A stretch of DNA of 64,000 bases from Paenibacillaceae bacterium (GTDB lineage: Bacteria; Bacillota; Clostridia; Lachnospirales; Lachnospiraceae): positions 31,633 through 95,632 of the forward strand of contig SVDT01000001.1 in the NCBI GenBank assembly GCA_015057775.1, read 5' to 3'. Position numbers and translations under genes: made by a program. Below the pieces are notes generated by a model, which was given only the letters and a program-made list of their open reading frames with translations, was not told the origin of the DNA and searched no databases. Position 1 is the stretch's first letter, and each line of letters begins with the position of its first letter. Positions 16,977 to 26,042 of the stretch are shown in pieces.

Positions 16977-17612
16977 ATGAAACTTTTAATATTAGATTTT
17001 GACGGAACAATAGCAGATACAAAGAGCAGCATTGTAAATACAATACAGGCCACTGGAAAACAGCTGGGCTATGGAGTTGCCAGGGAGAAGGACATACAGG
17101 AAAAAATAGGGCTCCCGCTAAAGGATACCTTTACCTCTGTATTAAAAATACCAGACAGCGAGATAGATAATGCCATTGATATATACCGCAGAAAATACCA
17201 GGATATCTGCATGGAAAGTGTTACATTGTTTCCAGATGTAAAAAGTACCATAGAGTACCTGTCACAAAAGGGAATTGTTATTACAGTTGCCTCAAGTAAG
17301 GGCAGAGAGGCTCTTCATCTGCTGCTGGATCATTTAGAGGTAAGTCCTTTTATTTCCCGTATTTACGGTGAACAGGACGTAGAAAATAAAAAGCCGGCTC
17401 CGGACATGGCACGATTAATATTGGAGCAGGAAAACTGTGAACCGGAAGAGGCATTGGTGGTAGGGGATACAATATTTGACCTTCAGATGGGGCGGAGCGC
17501 AGGCTGCCACACCTGTGGAGTAACCTATGGAAACAATTCTTATGAAGATCTGAAAGCGCAAAACCCAACCTTTCTCATCAATAATTTTGGCGAATTGAAA
17601 CAAATCTTTTAA
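16977..17612 (+). CDS. HAD-family phosphatase (phosphoglycolate phosphatase/PpaX-like)
   Basis: A 211-aa HAD hydrolase with motif I LDFDGTIAD (nucleophile Asp8), motif II near VASSKG, Lys in motif III (ENKKPAPD) and motif IV VVGDTIFDLQMG, all intact, with an alpha-helical cap in residues 15-80. It should dephosphorylate a small phosphorylated metabolite in the cytoplasm, such as phosphoglycolate or pyrophosphate; substrate not resolved. It has its own promoter, and GAGGGGG precedes the ATG. Confidence 0.85.
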   Translation: MKLLILDFDGTIADTKSSIVNTIQATGKQLGYGVAREKDIQEKIGLPLKDTFTSVLKIPDSEIDNAIDIYRRKYQDICMESVTLFPDVKSTIEYLSQKGIVITVASSKGREALHLLLDHLEVSPFISRIYGEQDVENKKPAPDMARLILEQENCEPEEALVVGDTIFDLQMGRSAGCHTCGVTYGNNSYEDLKAQNPTFLINNFGELKQIF

Positions 17613-17693
17613 AGTGCAAAAGGAAAAGAGGTATGGCCCAGATGAAACAAACAATTAGTTTTGCAACACGCCCTTTTCGAATGCTGTTTAAAA

Positions 17694-17702
17694 TGGTATA
17701 CT
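17694..17702 (+). promoter_or_regulatory. Extended -10 promoter of the exonuclease III gene
   Basis: TGG-TATACT (17694-17702), 30 nt before ATG 17733. Confidence 0.5.
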
Positions 17703-17732
17703 AACACTATCTTTTTGACGGAGGTGAATGCG

Positions 17733-18488
17733 ATGAAAAAAATGATTTCATGGAATGTAAATGGACTTCGTGCCTGTGTGGAGAAAGGCTTTCTGGATTA
17801 TTTTAATGAGGTAGATGCGGACGTGTTCTGTATTCAGGAAAGCAAGCTGCAGGAAGGTCAGATTGATCTTTCTCTTCCAGGCTATTATCAATATTGGAAT
17901 TACGCACAAAAGAAAGGATATTCAGGCACTGCCCTGTTTACCAGGGAGGAGCCATTATCAGTAACTTATGGAATGGGAATAGAAGAGCATGATAAAGAGG
18001 GACGGATTATTACGGCTGAGTTTCCGGACTATTATGTAGTAACCTGCTATACTCCAAATTCCCAGAATGAACTGGCGCGCCTTCCCTACCGTTTGACCTG
18101 GGAGGAGGCATTTCTGGCCTATCTAAAAGGGCTGGAGGAGAATAAGCCTGTTATTTTCTGCGGAGATTTAAATGTAGCTCATAAGGAAATTGATTTAAAA
18201 AATCCCAAAGCTAACCGAAAAAATGCAGGGTTTACCGATGAGGAGAGGGAAAAGTTTACCATCCTTGTAGAGAATGGCTTTATAGATACCTACCGGTATT
18301 TCTATCCGCAGCAGGAAGAGATGTACTCCTGGTGGTCCTACCGCTTTAAAGCGAGGGAGAAGAATGCAGGGTGGCGTATTGATTATTTCTGTGTATCAAA
18401 AAGTCTGGAGGACAGGCTGGTAAGTGCAGATATTCACACCCAGGTGACAGGCTCTGACCACTGTCCGGTGGAACTTGTAATTAAATAA
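17733..18488 (+). CDS. exoA: Exodeoxyribonuclease III (AP endonuclease)
   Basis: A 251-aa ExoIII/APE1 family enzyme that cuts DNA at abasic sites and removes 3' blocks in base-excision repair. Seen are SWNVNGLRA (Asn), CIQESKLQ (metal Glu), [20 protein letters not shown] (Asp/Asn), WWSYRF, WRIDYF and the final GSDHCPV with catalytic Asp-His. ATG 17733 is chosen because GGAGGTG lies at normal spacing; the frame stays open upstream but lacks a site. Gram-positive members are usually called ExoA. Confidence 0.95.
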   Translation: MKKMISWNVNGLRACVEKGFLDYFNEVDADVFCIQESKLQEGQIDLSLPGYYQYWNYAQKKGYSGTALFTREEPLSVTYGMGIEEHDKEGRIITAEFPDYYVVTCYTPNSQNELARLPYRLTWEEAFLAYLKGLEENKPVIFCGDLNVAHKEIDLKNPKANRKNAGFTDEEREKFTILVENGFIDTYRYFYPQQEEMYSWWSYRFKAREKNAGWRIDYFCVSKSLEDRLVSADIHTQVTGSDHCPVELVIK

Positions 18489-18530
18489 TAACGGATCAGA
18501 CAGAGTATTACACAGGAGAATAATAAAAAC

Positions 18531-20345
18531 ATGAATTTATTAACAATTGAGCATTTAACAAAATCATATACAGAACGGCTTCTTTTCGATGATACCAGCT
18601 TTAGCATAAATGAAGGGGAAAAGATCGGTCTGATTGGTATTAATGGCACAGGAAAGTCTACGCTCTTACGTATCGTGGCAGGGCTTGAAGAGCCAGATGA
18701 GGGAACTGTGGCAAAGGGAAGAAACTTAGATATTCGTTTTTTGTCCCAGAATCCCAGATTTGAGGCTGGAGAAACCATACTGGAAAGTATTATCCGGGAG
18801 AATGAGGGCCATGAACATGTATGGGATTTAGAAAGCCAGGCAAAGAACATGCTGACAAGACTTGGCTTTACGGAATTTGATACCAAAGTGGACACCTTAT
18901 CCGGCGGACAGAGAAAGAGGGTTGCGCTTGTGAGTGTTCTTCTTTCTACTGCAGATTTACTGGTTCTTGATGAGCCCACTAACCACCTGGACAGCAGTAT
19001 GGCGGACTGGCTGGAGGATTATCTGCGCCGGTTTAAAGGTGCTCTTTTGATGGTTACCCATGACCGGTATTTTTTAGATAGTGTGACAAACCGGATTGTG
19101 GAGCTTGATAAGGGAAAGCTTTACAGCTATCAGGAGAACTATGAAGGCTATTTAAAATTAAAGGCAGACCGGCTGGATATGGAGCAGGCTACTGAACGGA
19201 AACGCCAGTCAATCCTCCGTATTGAGCTTCAGTGGATGCAAAGAGGGGCAAGGGCGCGTTCCACCAAGCAGAAGGCCCATATTGAGCGATACGAGACGCT
19301 TCGTGACCAGAAGGCACCGGAGTTTGATAAAAACGTGGAACTGGATTCTATTGAGAGCCGTCTTGGACGAACCACCGTTGAGCTGGAGGGAATTTCAAAG
19401 GCTTTCGGTGATAAGGTTCTCATGAAAGATTTTAACTATATTTTCCTGAAAAATGACCGCATCGGAATCATTGGTCCAAACGGGTCCGGTAAATCCACAC
19501 TTATGAAGATTATAGTGGGGTGGCTTCAGCCAGATGAGGGAACCTTAACAGTGGGACAGACTGTTAAGATGGGTTATTTCTCTCAGGAAAGCGAAGATAT
19601 GGATGGCAGCTTAAAGGTCATCGATTATATCCGAAGTGCGGCTGAATATGTGAAAACAAAAGATGGAAGTGTCAGTGCCTCCCAGATGCTGGAACGGTTT
19701 TTATTTCCGCCAAGTGTACAGTATACGACTGTGGAAAAGCTTTCCGGAGGGGAAAAACGGCGGCTGTATCTGCTTCGCATCCTAATGGAGGCACCCAATG
19801 TCCTCCTTCTTGACGAGCCTACCAATGACCTGGATATTCAGACACTTACCATCCTTGAGGATTACTTAGACAGCTTTCCGGGCATTGTCATAACTGTATC
19901 TCATGACCGCTATTTTCTGGACCGGGTGGTGCGCAGAATTTTTGCATTTGAAGGACAGGGAAAGGTCACTCAATACGAGGGAGGATTTACGGATTATCAG
20001 GCGGCTTTCGCTGCAAAATATCCGGATGGGCTTCCTGGGGAAGCAGCTGGATCTTACAAAAAGGACGATGCAGGCGAGAAGAAGGGGAAGGAAAAACCCA
20101 AATTAGAGCGGAAACTTAAGTTTTCCTATAAAGAACAGCGGGAATGGGAAACCATTGAAGATGACATTGCTGGTTTGGAAGAAGCCATCGAGGCGCTTGA
20201 TAAAAAGATTGAAGAGGCTGCCAGTGATTATGGCAAACTGAATCAGCTGATGGAAGAAAAGGCAGAAAAAGAAGGACTATTAGAGGAGAAGATGGAGCGC
20301 TGGATGTATTTAAATGATCTGGCAGAACAGATTCAGAACCAGTAA
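18531..20345 (+). CDS. ABC-F family ATPase, Uup/YfmR type
   Basis: A 604-aa soluble protein with two complete ABC domains. Domain 1: GINGTGKST, LSGGQRKRVALV, LLVLDEPTNHLD. Domain 2: GPNGSGKST, LSGGEKRRLYLLRI, LLLDEPTNDLD. The inter-domain linker contains RIELQWMQRGARARSTKQKA, characteristic of Uup/YfmR, and the last 70 residues form the charged coiled coil (EEAIEALDKKIEEAASDYGKL) that binds DNA or RNA in Uup. Such proteins resolve stalled ribosomes. Unlike the ABC-F at 9720, all ATPase motifs are intact. It is probably co-transcribed with the downstream GH13-like gene, 26 nt away. Confidence 0.92.
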   Translation: MNLLTIEHLTKSYTERLLFDDTSFSINEGEKIGLIGINGTGKSTLLRIVAGLEEPDEGTVAKGRNLDIRFLSQNPRFEAGETILESIIRENEGHEHVWDLESQAKNMLTRLGFTEFDTKVDTLSGGQRKRVALVSVLLSTADLLVLDEPTNHLDSSMADWLEDYLRRFKGALLMVTHDRYFLDSVTNRIVELDKGKLYSYQENYEGYLKLKADRLDMEQATERKRQSILRIELQWMQRGARARSTKQKAHIERYETLRDQKAPEFDKNVELDSIESRLGRTTVELEGISKAFGDKVLMKDFNYIFLKNDRIGIIGPNGSGKSTLMKIIVGWLQPDEGTLTVGQTVKMGYFSQESEDMDGSLKVIDYIRSAAEYVKTKDGSVSASQMLERFLFPPSVQYTTVEKLSGGEKRRLYLLRILMEAPNVLLLDEPTNDLDIQTLTILEDYLDSFPGIVITVSHDRYFLDRVVRRIFAFEGQGKVTQYEGGFTDYQAAFAAKYPDGLPGEAAGSYKKDDAGEKKGKEKPKLERKLKFSYKEQREWETIEDDIAGLEEAIEALDKKIEEAASDYGKLNQLMEEKAEKEGLLEEKMERWMYLNDLAEQIQNQ

Positions 20346-20371
20346 CAGGATTGCCACAGAGGAGAAGAGGA

Positions 20372-22219
20372 ATGAAACAGTACAGGATCGCCAGGAAAGA
20401 AACAGGATATTATCCCATGGGAATGACTAAGACTGGGGAGGGGGTTCATTTCAGCGTTGCAGCTCAGGGTAAGGAATTAAAACTACTTTTTTTTCGTGGC
20501 GATGAAACGGAGCCCTTCTGTACCTTTCTCTTTCCGGAAAAAGAAAAGCGGGGAGAAGTTTTTTCTGTTACAATCCTTGGAGATGACTTCACCGGGATTT
20601 CCTATTGCTATGAGATTGATGGGAAACGGTTCTCTGATCCGTATGGGAGAGCTTTTACAGATAAGGATCGCTGGGGAGATTTAGAGAGAGCAGCTGTATT
20701 ATCCAAAAGTCCGGTTACGTTTGAAGCTTTTGACTGGGGAGAAGAGAAGCGTCCGCTGATTCCATATGAGGATTCTGTGGTCTACCGGATTCATGTCCGG
20801 GGATTTACCATGCATTCTTCTTCCGGAACCAGGAATAAAGGAACCTTTCGGGCAATAGAGGAGAAAATCCCCTACTTAAAAGAGCTGGGTATCACAACCG
20901 TGGAGCTGATGCCTGTTTATGAATTTCAGGAAGTGATTCTTCCTGAAATTGTGCAGGGCAGTCCCTATGGTGTGGATAAACCTACGGGAAAAATAAATTA
21001 TTGGGGATATACCTCGGGATTCTATTTCGCTTCCAAAGCGTCTTATGCCTCGGATAATAAGGAAACACCGGCTTTAGAGCTAAAAAAACTGGTCAAGGCT
21101 CTTCATAAAGAAGGAATAGAACTTATTACAGAATTGTATTTCTCAGGAAAGGAGTCCCCAACTCTTGTTCTTGATGCGGTTCGGTTCTGGGCAGAAGAAT
21201 TTCATCTGGATGGAATTCATCTGGTGGGATTTCCGCCTCTTGATTTAATCGGACGTGATCCCTATTTAAAAGGGTTAAAGCTATGGGCTGATTCCTGGGG
21301 TGACATACCTCAAAAGGGATCTAAATATCTGGCAGAATATAATGACAGCTTCCAGACAGATATGAGAAGAGTGCTGAAAGGGGACGAGGAGCAGATGAAA
21401 AATCTGGTCTTCCGGACCAGAAACAATCCGTCTGACCGGGGCATGATTCAATATATGGCGAATACCAATGGGTTCACCATGATGGATATGGTTTCCTACG
21501 ATACAAAGCATAATGAGGCCAATGGAGAATCCAATCTGGATGGCAATCCCTACAATTATTCGTGGAACTGCGGGACAGAAGGTCCAACGAGGAAGAAAAA
21601 AGTGGTGGAGCTTAGAAAAAAACAGCTGCGCAACGCTTTTTTGCTGCTGCTCTTAAGTCAGGGTACTCCGCTTTTTATGGCGGGGGATGAATTTGGCAAT
21701 ACTCAGTCGGGCAATAACAATGCTTATTGCCAGGACAATGATATCTCCTGGTTAAACTGGAACCTCTTAAAAACAAACAGGGATCTTTTTGAATTTGTGA
21801 AAACAGTCATCGCTTTTAGAAAGGCCCACCCCGTATTTCACAGGAGAGAAGAAGCAAAGAACATGGATTATCTTGCTTGTGGAGTCCCAGATGTATCTTA
21901 TCATGGGGTAAAACCATGGTATCCGGAATATGAGAATTTCAGGCGTCAGCTGGGTATCCTTTATTGGGGAGATTATGCCAGAAAAGCAGATGGGGCAGCA
22001 GATAACCATTTTTATATCGCATATAACATGCACTGGGAACCCCATACGTTTGATCTTCCAAACCTTCCGAAAAAACATCAGTGGCATGTGGTGTTTCATA
22101 CGGATAAGCAGGAAGAGAACGGGAAATATGAGGAAGGAAATGAACCGGTACTGGAAGGAAAGAGTTTTCCCGTTCCTCCCAGAACCATTGTAGTATTTAT
22201 GGGAAAGAAGGATGATTGA
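20372..22219 (+). CDS. Glycogen-debranching-like GH13 protein lacking catalytic residues
   Basis: A 615-aa protein with a CBM48-like N-domain (about 10-105) and a GH13 barrel of isoamylase/GlgX type (family stretch KHNEANGESNLDGNPYN, SWNCGTEGPT, GDEFGNTQSGNNNAYCQD). All four catalytic regions are altered: region I usually DVVYNH reads ELYFSG (21131-21148); region II usually GFRFD reads GIHLV, losing nucleophile Asp and its Arg (21201-21230); region III usually AEPW reads ADSW (21271-21300); region IV usually AHD reads NTN (21455-21478). The frame is complete with a good ribosome-binding site, so it is probably a kept non-catalytic carbohydrate-binding or regulatory protein. Databases would likely label it alpha-amylase. 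Confidence 0.88.
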   Translation: MKQYRIARKETGYYPMGMTKTGEGVHFSVAAQGKELKLLFFRGDETEPFCTFLFPEKEKRGEVFSVTILGDDFTGISYCYEIDGKRFSDPYGRAFTDKDRWGDLERAAVLSKSPVTFEAFDWGEEKRPLIPYEDSVVYRIHVRGFTMHSSSGTRNKGTFRAIEEKIPYLKELGITTVELMPVYEFQEVILPEIVQGSPYGVDKPTGKINYWGYTSGFYFASKASYASDNKETPALELKKLVKALHKEGIELITELYFSGKESPTLVLDAVRFWAEEFHLDGIHLVGFPPLDLIGRDPYLKGLKLWADSWGDIPQKGSKYLAEYNDSFQTDMRRVLKGDEEQMKNLVFRTRNNPSDRGMIQYMANTNGFTMMDMVSYDTKHNEANGESNLDGNPYNYSWNCGTEGPTRKKKVVELRKKQLRNAFLLLLLSQGTPLFMAGDEFGNTQSGNNNAYCQDNDISWLNWNLLKTNRDLFEFVKTVIAFRKAHPVFHRREEAKNMDYLACGVPDVSYHGVKPWYPEYENFRRQLGILYWGDYARKADGAADNHFYIAYNMHWEPHTFDLPNLPKKHQWHVVFHTDKQEENGKYEEGNEPVLEGKSFPVPPRTIVVFMGKKDD

Positions 22220-23159
22220 CCGGAAACTCCGGTCTTTCTCCATTTAAGACCCGGAAGATGTCCATAGCAGCAAAAAGCTCCATACGGTCAAGAGCTTCCC
22301 TGGTATTGGCGGCACAATGGGGAGAAACAATGATGTTATTATATTTAAGCAGCGCGCTGTCTGCAGGAAGGGGCTCCGTTTCAAATACATCAAGGGCAGC
22401 CCCTTTTATTTTTTTGTCTTTTACAGCCTGTATTAAATCGTCTTCCTGTATTAATCCGCCCCTGGAGACATTGATTAAGACTGCGGCTGGCTTCATCATA
22501 TCCAACTGCTCTCTGGCTATCATGTGCCGGTTCTTTTCGGAAAAAGGAACATGGAGAGAAATGAAGTCCGCATTCCGATAGACCTCTTCCGGAGTGGACA
22601 CCGGAGTAACGAAAGCGGGAGCATTGTCAGTGGTCAAATGGTGATCATAGACGATTACCTTCATATCAAATCCCATAGAAGCTTTTTTTGCCACCAGCTT
22701 TCCTATATTACCAAAACCAATCAGTCCCAGGGTGAGACCAGACAGTTCAATGTTAAAAACATCCTTTCGGATTGAAAAATCGCTTTTCTTTACAGCTTCC
22801 GACATAATCTCATGGTTTTTAGCACAGGCAAGCATGAAAAAAACAGTATGCTCTGCCACCGCGTTGGAGTTGGCATTTCCAGAGTTAGTCACCTGGATGC
22901 CCAGTTTTTCTGCATAGACTGTATCAATATAGTCAACTCCTGCACTGAAGCTTGAGATTACTTTTAAGTTTTTGCACCGGTCCAGTAATGGTTTATCGTA
23001 CCGGAATTTTCTGGTAGGACCTGTAAGTATGGCGTGACATTGTTCAAAAACAGGGTCATCTGCTGATGTAGGAGCAGATAATATAAGCTCGCAGCCTTTT
23101 TTTGTCAGGTAATCGGTACCTGTATGAGAGATCGTTCTTGGGATCAGCACTTTAAACAT
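22197..23159 (-). CDS. D-2-hydroxyacid dehydrogenase (phosphoglycerate dehydrogenase-like)
   Basis: A 320-aa NAD-dependent enzyme. Nucleotide-binding GLIGFGNIGK, catalytic Arg in NVSRGGLI, Glu in DVFETEPLP and His in SPHCAANT are all present. It oxidises or reduces a D-2-hydroxyacid; no serine-pathway genes are nearby, so the substrate is open. The start is ATG 23159 after AAAGGA; the frame extends to 23231 without a site. Its 3' end overlaps the convergent GH13-like gene by 23 nt. It is the third minus-strand gene after the glycosyltransferase and PadR genes and may be co-transcribed. Confidence 0.88.
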   Translation of the reverse strand: MFKVLIPRTISHTGTDYLTKKGCELILSAPTSADDPVFEQCHAILTGPTRKFRYDKPLLDRCKNLKVISSFSAGVDYIDTVYAEKLGIQVTNSGNANSNAVAEHTVFFMLACAKNHEIMSEAVKKSDFSIRKDVFNIELSGLTLGLIGFGNIGKLVAKKASMGFDMKVIVYDHHLTTDNAPAFVTPVSTPEEVYRNADFISLHVPFSEKNRHMIAREQLDMMKPAAVLINVSRGGLIQEDDLIQAVKDKKIKGAALDVFETEPLPADSALLKYNNIIVSPHCAANTREALDRMELFAAMDIFRVLNGERPEFPVNHPSFP

Positions 23160-23240
23160 ATTTGATTCCTTTCTGGAGGCATTGCCACTAATGTTATCAA
23201 TGATAGTAACACAGGCCTGAAAGGGTTTCAAGCGAATCTG

Positions 23241-23780
23241 TTATAGTCCGGAATCGATGGTCTCATCACACCAGCCAATGGTGGCCTCGCAGGATAAGAC
23301 ACCTCTGCGAAGCATAGCCTTTAAAAAGCGGGAGCGTTCTTTTGTTATTTCCTCAATTCCCTGTTCCAGGTCATGCTGCATGTCTAAGTATTTTTCCAGT
23401 TTTCTAACATGGATTTGTTTATAATCTTCCAGCATTTTAATAATATGTTCTTTTGGCTGATTGCTTGAGAATAACAATTTCAGCATAAATTCGGAGCGCA
23501 TGGGTTGTATTTCTGCGTCTTCCATCAGCCAGGATTCCAACTCCATCTGACCCTTTGGAGTAATCTGGTACTGTATTTTTTTGTCGCTTGTTTCGCTTTC
23601 TACAATCTCTACCAGTTCATCTATGAGCATTTTTTTCAATGTTGGGTATATATGCCCAAAGTTTTCGTTCCAAAAACCGGAGAGTACGGTATCGCAATAT
23701 TTTTTAATGTCATAGCCTGTGCCGGGTGAGACATTTAAGATTCCTAATATTGCATATAAGGATTTGTTTTTTAACGCCAT
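23241..23780 (-). CDS. PadR-family transcriptional regulator
   Basis: A 179-aa regulator: winged-helix N-domain (LYAILGILNVSPGTGYDIKKY, then GHIYPTLKKMLIDELVEIVE) and a helical C-terminal dimerisation domain of the VirR/PadR-C type (about 90-175). ATG 23780 is used: AAAGG lies 8 nt upstream and the family starts with MALKNKSLYAIL. It begins 16 nt after the stop of the glycosyltransferase gene, so it is in the same operon and most likely represses it by binding the double palindrome at 24985-25028; PadR proteins usually respond to a small toxic or phenolic ligand. Confidence 0.88.
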   Translation of the reverse strand: MALKNKSLYAILGILNVSPGTGYDIKKYCDTVLSGFWNENFGHIYPTLKKMLIDELVEIVESETSDKKIQYQITPKGQMELESWLMEDAEIQPMRSEFMLKLLFSSNQPKEHIIKMLEDYKQIHVRKLEKYLDMQHDLEQGIEEITKERSRFLKAMLRRGVLSCEATIGWCDETIDSGL

Positions 23781-23796
23781 TTTAAGTGCCTTTCTT

Positions 23797-24972
23797 TTAT
23801 TTGTTAACGTAACTTTCCAGTTTTTCAACTGTAAGTTCCCAATTGGAACAGCTTCTCATTTCATGGGAGATTCTAAGGCAGTTCTCCTTTATTGTATCAT
23901 CTGAAAGTAGTTGCTGGATCTGGCCTTTTAGTTTTTCTGCTGATAGTTCCTTCATGTTATCTGATAAACCCAGATTCATGGTTACAAGCCTTTTGGCAGT
24001 CATATGCTGATCATTGACCAGAGGGAAGGCAAGCATGGGCACACCAAAATATAACGCCTCATTCACACTGTTAAATCCTGCATGGGTGATGAATGCATCT
24101 GCTTTATCTAAAATTTCAAGCTGGGGAAATACATTTTTAACCAGAAAGTTGTCCGGTAATTCCCCCAATTGATCAACTTCGCACTTGGTTCCAATGGACA
24201 TACACACATAATAGTCTGTATTTTCAAATGCGCAAATGCACATCTTATAGAAATCCATAAAATCCGTGTTCAGGCTGCCAAGTGAAATATATAGCAGTTT
24301 TCTGTTTCCAATCCCGGATAAGTCTACAGACTCAGTGTTTTTTGCCCGCTCCATAGAAGGTCCGGCAAATAAATATTGGGGTTCGGTTACTGCATCATCC
24401 CCGTTAAATCCCCTGGTGGTATATACAATATTGTGATCAGCTTTGCTTATAAAAACTTCTTCCAGTGTGGGTTCTTCTATTTTATAACAAGTACAGATTC
24501 TGTTCAATATCTGATAGCAGTAATCCAGCTGTGGGTGAGTCCCAGGCACCAGCATACGCGGTGGTACCGGTGCATGGCTCATGGCAAAAGAAGAATGGGA
24601 ACAGATAACCGGTGTATGAGTAAGTTGTTTTAAAAAGCATCCGCCCCCAAAGATGGAGTCACAAAAAATGAGGTCATAGGTGCGTTCTTTTAAAATATCC
24701 AGAATCTGAGGCAGCATTACTTCATCGTATAAAAGAATATATTCCATCAGCATGTAAAACGGATGTCGGTCTGTGGGGCGGTAAGCTTTTAAAAAAAGAT
24801 TCAGGCCGCTTCCAAAGTCAATCCAGTCTGCACCTGATTTTGTTACCTGCTCCGAAAATTCCACTGAGCAGAAATAATCTACTTTATGCCCTTTTTCTGT
24901 AAGCTTCTTCACCAGTCCAAGTGTGGGATTGATATGTCCATACAGATTTGCATTTACAAATAAAATATTCAT
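23797..24972 (-). CDS. MGT-type glycosyltransferase (macrolide/UDP-glycosyltransferase family GT1)
   Basis: A 391-aa GT-B enzyme of the MGT/YjiC group: N-terminal acceptor domain starting NILFVNANLYGHINPTLGLV with the His that acts as base in this family, and C-terminal donor domain with FITHAGFNSVNEALYFGVPML and FPLVNDQHMTAKR (the His-Ala-Gly and Asp-Gln donor motifs). It moves sugar from a nucleotide sugar to a small hydrophobic acceptor. It is first in an operon with PadR and behind a palindromic operator, suggesting an inducible inactivation of a toxic compound. AAGGAGG precedes the ATG. Confidence 0.9.
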   Translation of the reverse strand: MNILFVNANLYGHINPTLGLVKKLTEKGHKVDYFCSVEFSEQVTKSGADWIDFGSGLNLFLKAYRPTDRHPFYMLMEYILLYDEVMLPQILDILKERTYDLIFCDSIFGGGCFLKQLTHTPVICSHSSFAMSHAPVPPRMLVPGTHPQLDYCYQILNRICTCYKIEEPTLEEVFISKADHNIVYTTRGFNGDDAVTEPQYLFAGPSMERAKNTESVDLSGIGNRKLLYISLGSLNTDFMDFYKMCICAFENTDYYVCMSIGTKCEVDQLGELPDNFLVKNVFPQLEILDKADAFITHAGFNSVNEALYFGVPMLAFPLVNDQHMTAKRLVTMNLGLSDNMKELSAEKLKGQIQQLLSDDTIKENCLRISHEMRSCSNWELTVEKLESYVNK

Positions 24973-24984
24973 CCTTTTCCTCCT

Positions 24985-25028
24985 TATATCACTCTGATAT
25001 AGTTTGAATTTTATATCAGAGTGATATA
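24985..25028 (-). promoter_or_regulatory. Double palindromic operator, probable PadR binding sites
   Basis: Two 17-bp sites, TATATCACTCTGATATA (24985-25001) and its exact reverse complement (25012-25028), 10 nt apart. Each is itself a palindrome (TATATCA-3 nt-TGATATA). One lies between the -35 and -10 boxes, the other between the -10 box and the ribosome-binding site of the glycosyltransferase gene. Confidence 0.88.
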
Positions 25029-25036
25029 GTTGTCAA
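25008..25036 (-). promoter_or_regulatory. Promoter of the glycosyltransferase-padR operon
   Basis: Minus-strand TTGACA (25031-25036) and TAAAAT (25008-25013) with a 17-nt spacer wholly filled by the upstream palindrome, a classic repression layout. Confidence 0.8.
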
Positions 25037-25058
25037 GGGATTTGTAAGACAATCATGA

Positions 25059-25919
25059 TTATAAATCTTCCAGGTACCAGGTTCCAGGTAAAAACTCTGC
25101 GGGCAGGCCGCAGGACTTAAAGTAATCAACCATTGCAATACATGCAAATTTTTCTGTAGAATAGTGTGTTCCGCCTATAACATTAATGGAATGCTTCCTG
25201 GAAATTTTATGAAATTCCATGGTAGGTTCAAAATATGGTAAGGGTTTTGTAAATCCGGTAATATAACAATTGATGCTTCTTTCAGCAACTTCCGTTGCAG
25301 CAAACGGATAACTGCCTCCCCCGGCTGCCACAGCCACCAGGCTATCTTTTAAGGTATCTGCCCCATATGCATAAAGACGACACTTATGACCCACTGTTTT
25401 TTCCATAAGCTTTTGTATATCTCTTATCTGTTCCAATGGAGATTTGCAGATAACCCCCACTTTTGTATTTTTATCATATTGGCAAAATGGCTCTATAATC
25501 TCTAAGCCCATAGCGCGTGCCAGGCTTACGGAAGTGGAAAATTTACCATACTGGTCTAAGGGTGAATGGAGCATATAGAACGAGATTCTGCGTTTTTTCA
25601 GCTCTTTTAGATACTCAACCGGGATATCATAAAAGGGGAAGCCATCCAGTAAATTCTCATATCCCATTGCATGATGGGAGAACAGAAGAATGTCTGATTC
25701 ATTCCGGTCAAAGATTTTATTTAATAGCGCTTTGTCTGGAAATGTGACAGTGTATACTTTCTTAATTATTTCGGTATTATCAAGTACCAATCCCATATAT
25801 TCAGTTCTGAACTCAGGTGTAATAAATTCATTATCAAAATTCATAAATCCCCAATCGTCAGTTCTGTTTGCCAGATCAAAATCAGCATAGAGTTTGTTAT
25901 ATATATCCCGGGCAATCAT
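25059..25919 (-). CDS. Nif3-like dinuclear metal centre protein
   Basis: A 286-aa protein of the NIF3/DUF34 family. Metal-site stretches are FSHHAMGYE (paired His near residue 90), LHSPLDQYG (His/Asp), and the C-terminal GGTHYSTEKFA with His and Glu. The family forms hexameric toroids with a two-metal site and is often called GTP cyclohydrolase type 2 homologue, but its true reaction is not settled. It is somewhat shorter and more divergent than the 370-aa versions with the inserted PII-like domain. GGAGGTAT lies before the ATG. It is divergent from the Crp-like gene at 26043. Confidence 0.82.
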   Translation of the reverse strand: MIARDIYNKLYADFDLANRTDDWGFMNFDNEFITPEFRTEYMGLVLDNTEIIKKVYTVTFPDKALLNKIFDRNESDILLFSHHAMGYENLLDGFPFYDIPVEYLKELKKRRISFYMLHSPLDQYGKFSTSVSLARAMGLEIIEPFCQYDKNTKVGVICKSPLEQIRDIQKLMEKTVGHKCRLYAYGADTLKDSLVAVAAGGGSYPFAATEVAERSINCYITGFTKPLPYFEPTMEFHKISRKHSINVIGGTHYSTEKFACIAMVDYFKSCGLPAEFLPGTWYLEDL

Positions 25920-26042
25920 TTTATACCTCCATTGAAATATGTTTCTACCTTGTTAACCGGTAGTATTTTCCTGAAAGCTATGCTATCATATTTGTTATCA
26001 TAGTAATAAGGTCAAATGACCCGTTTTTCGATAGGGGGAAAA

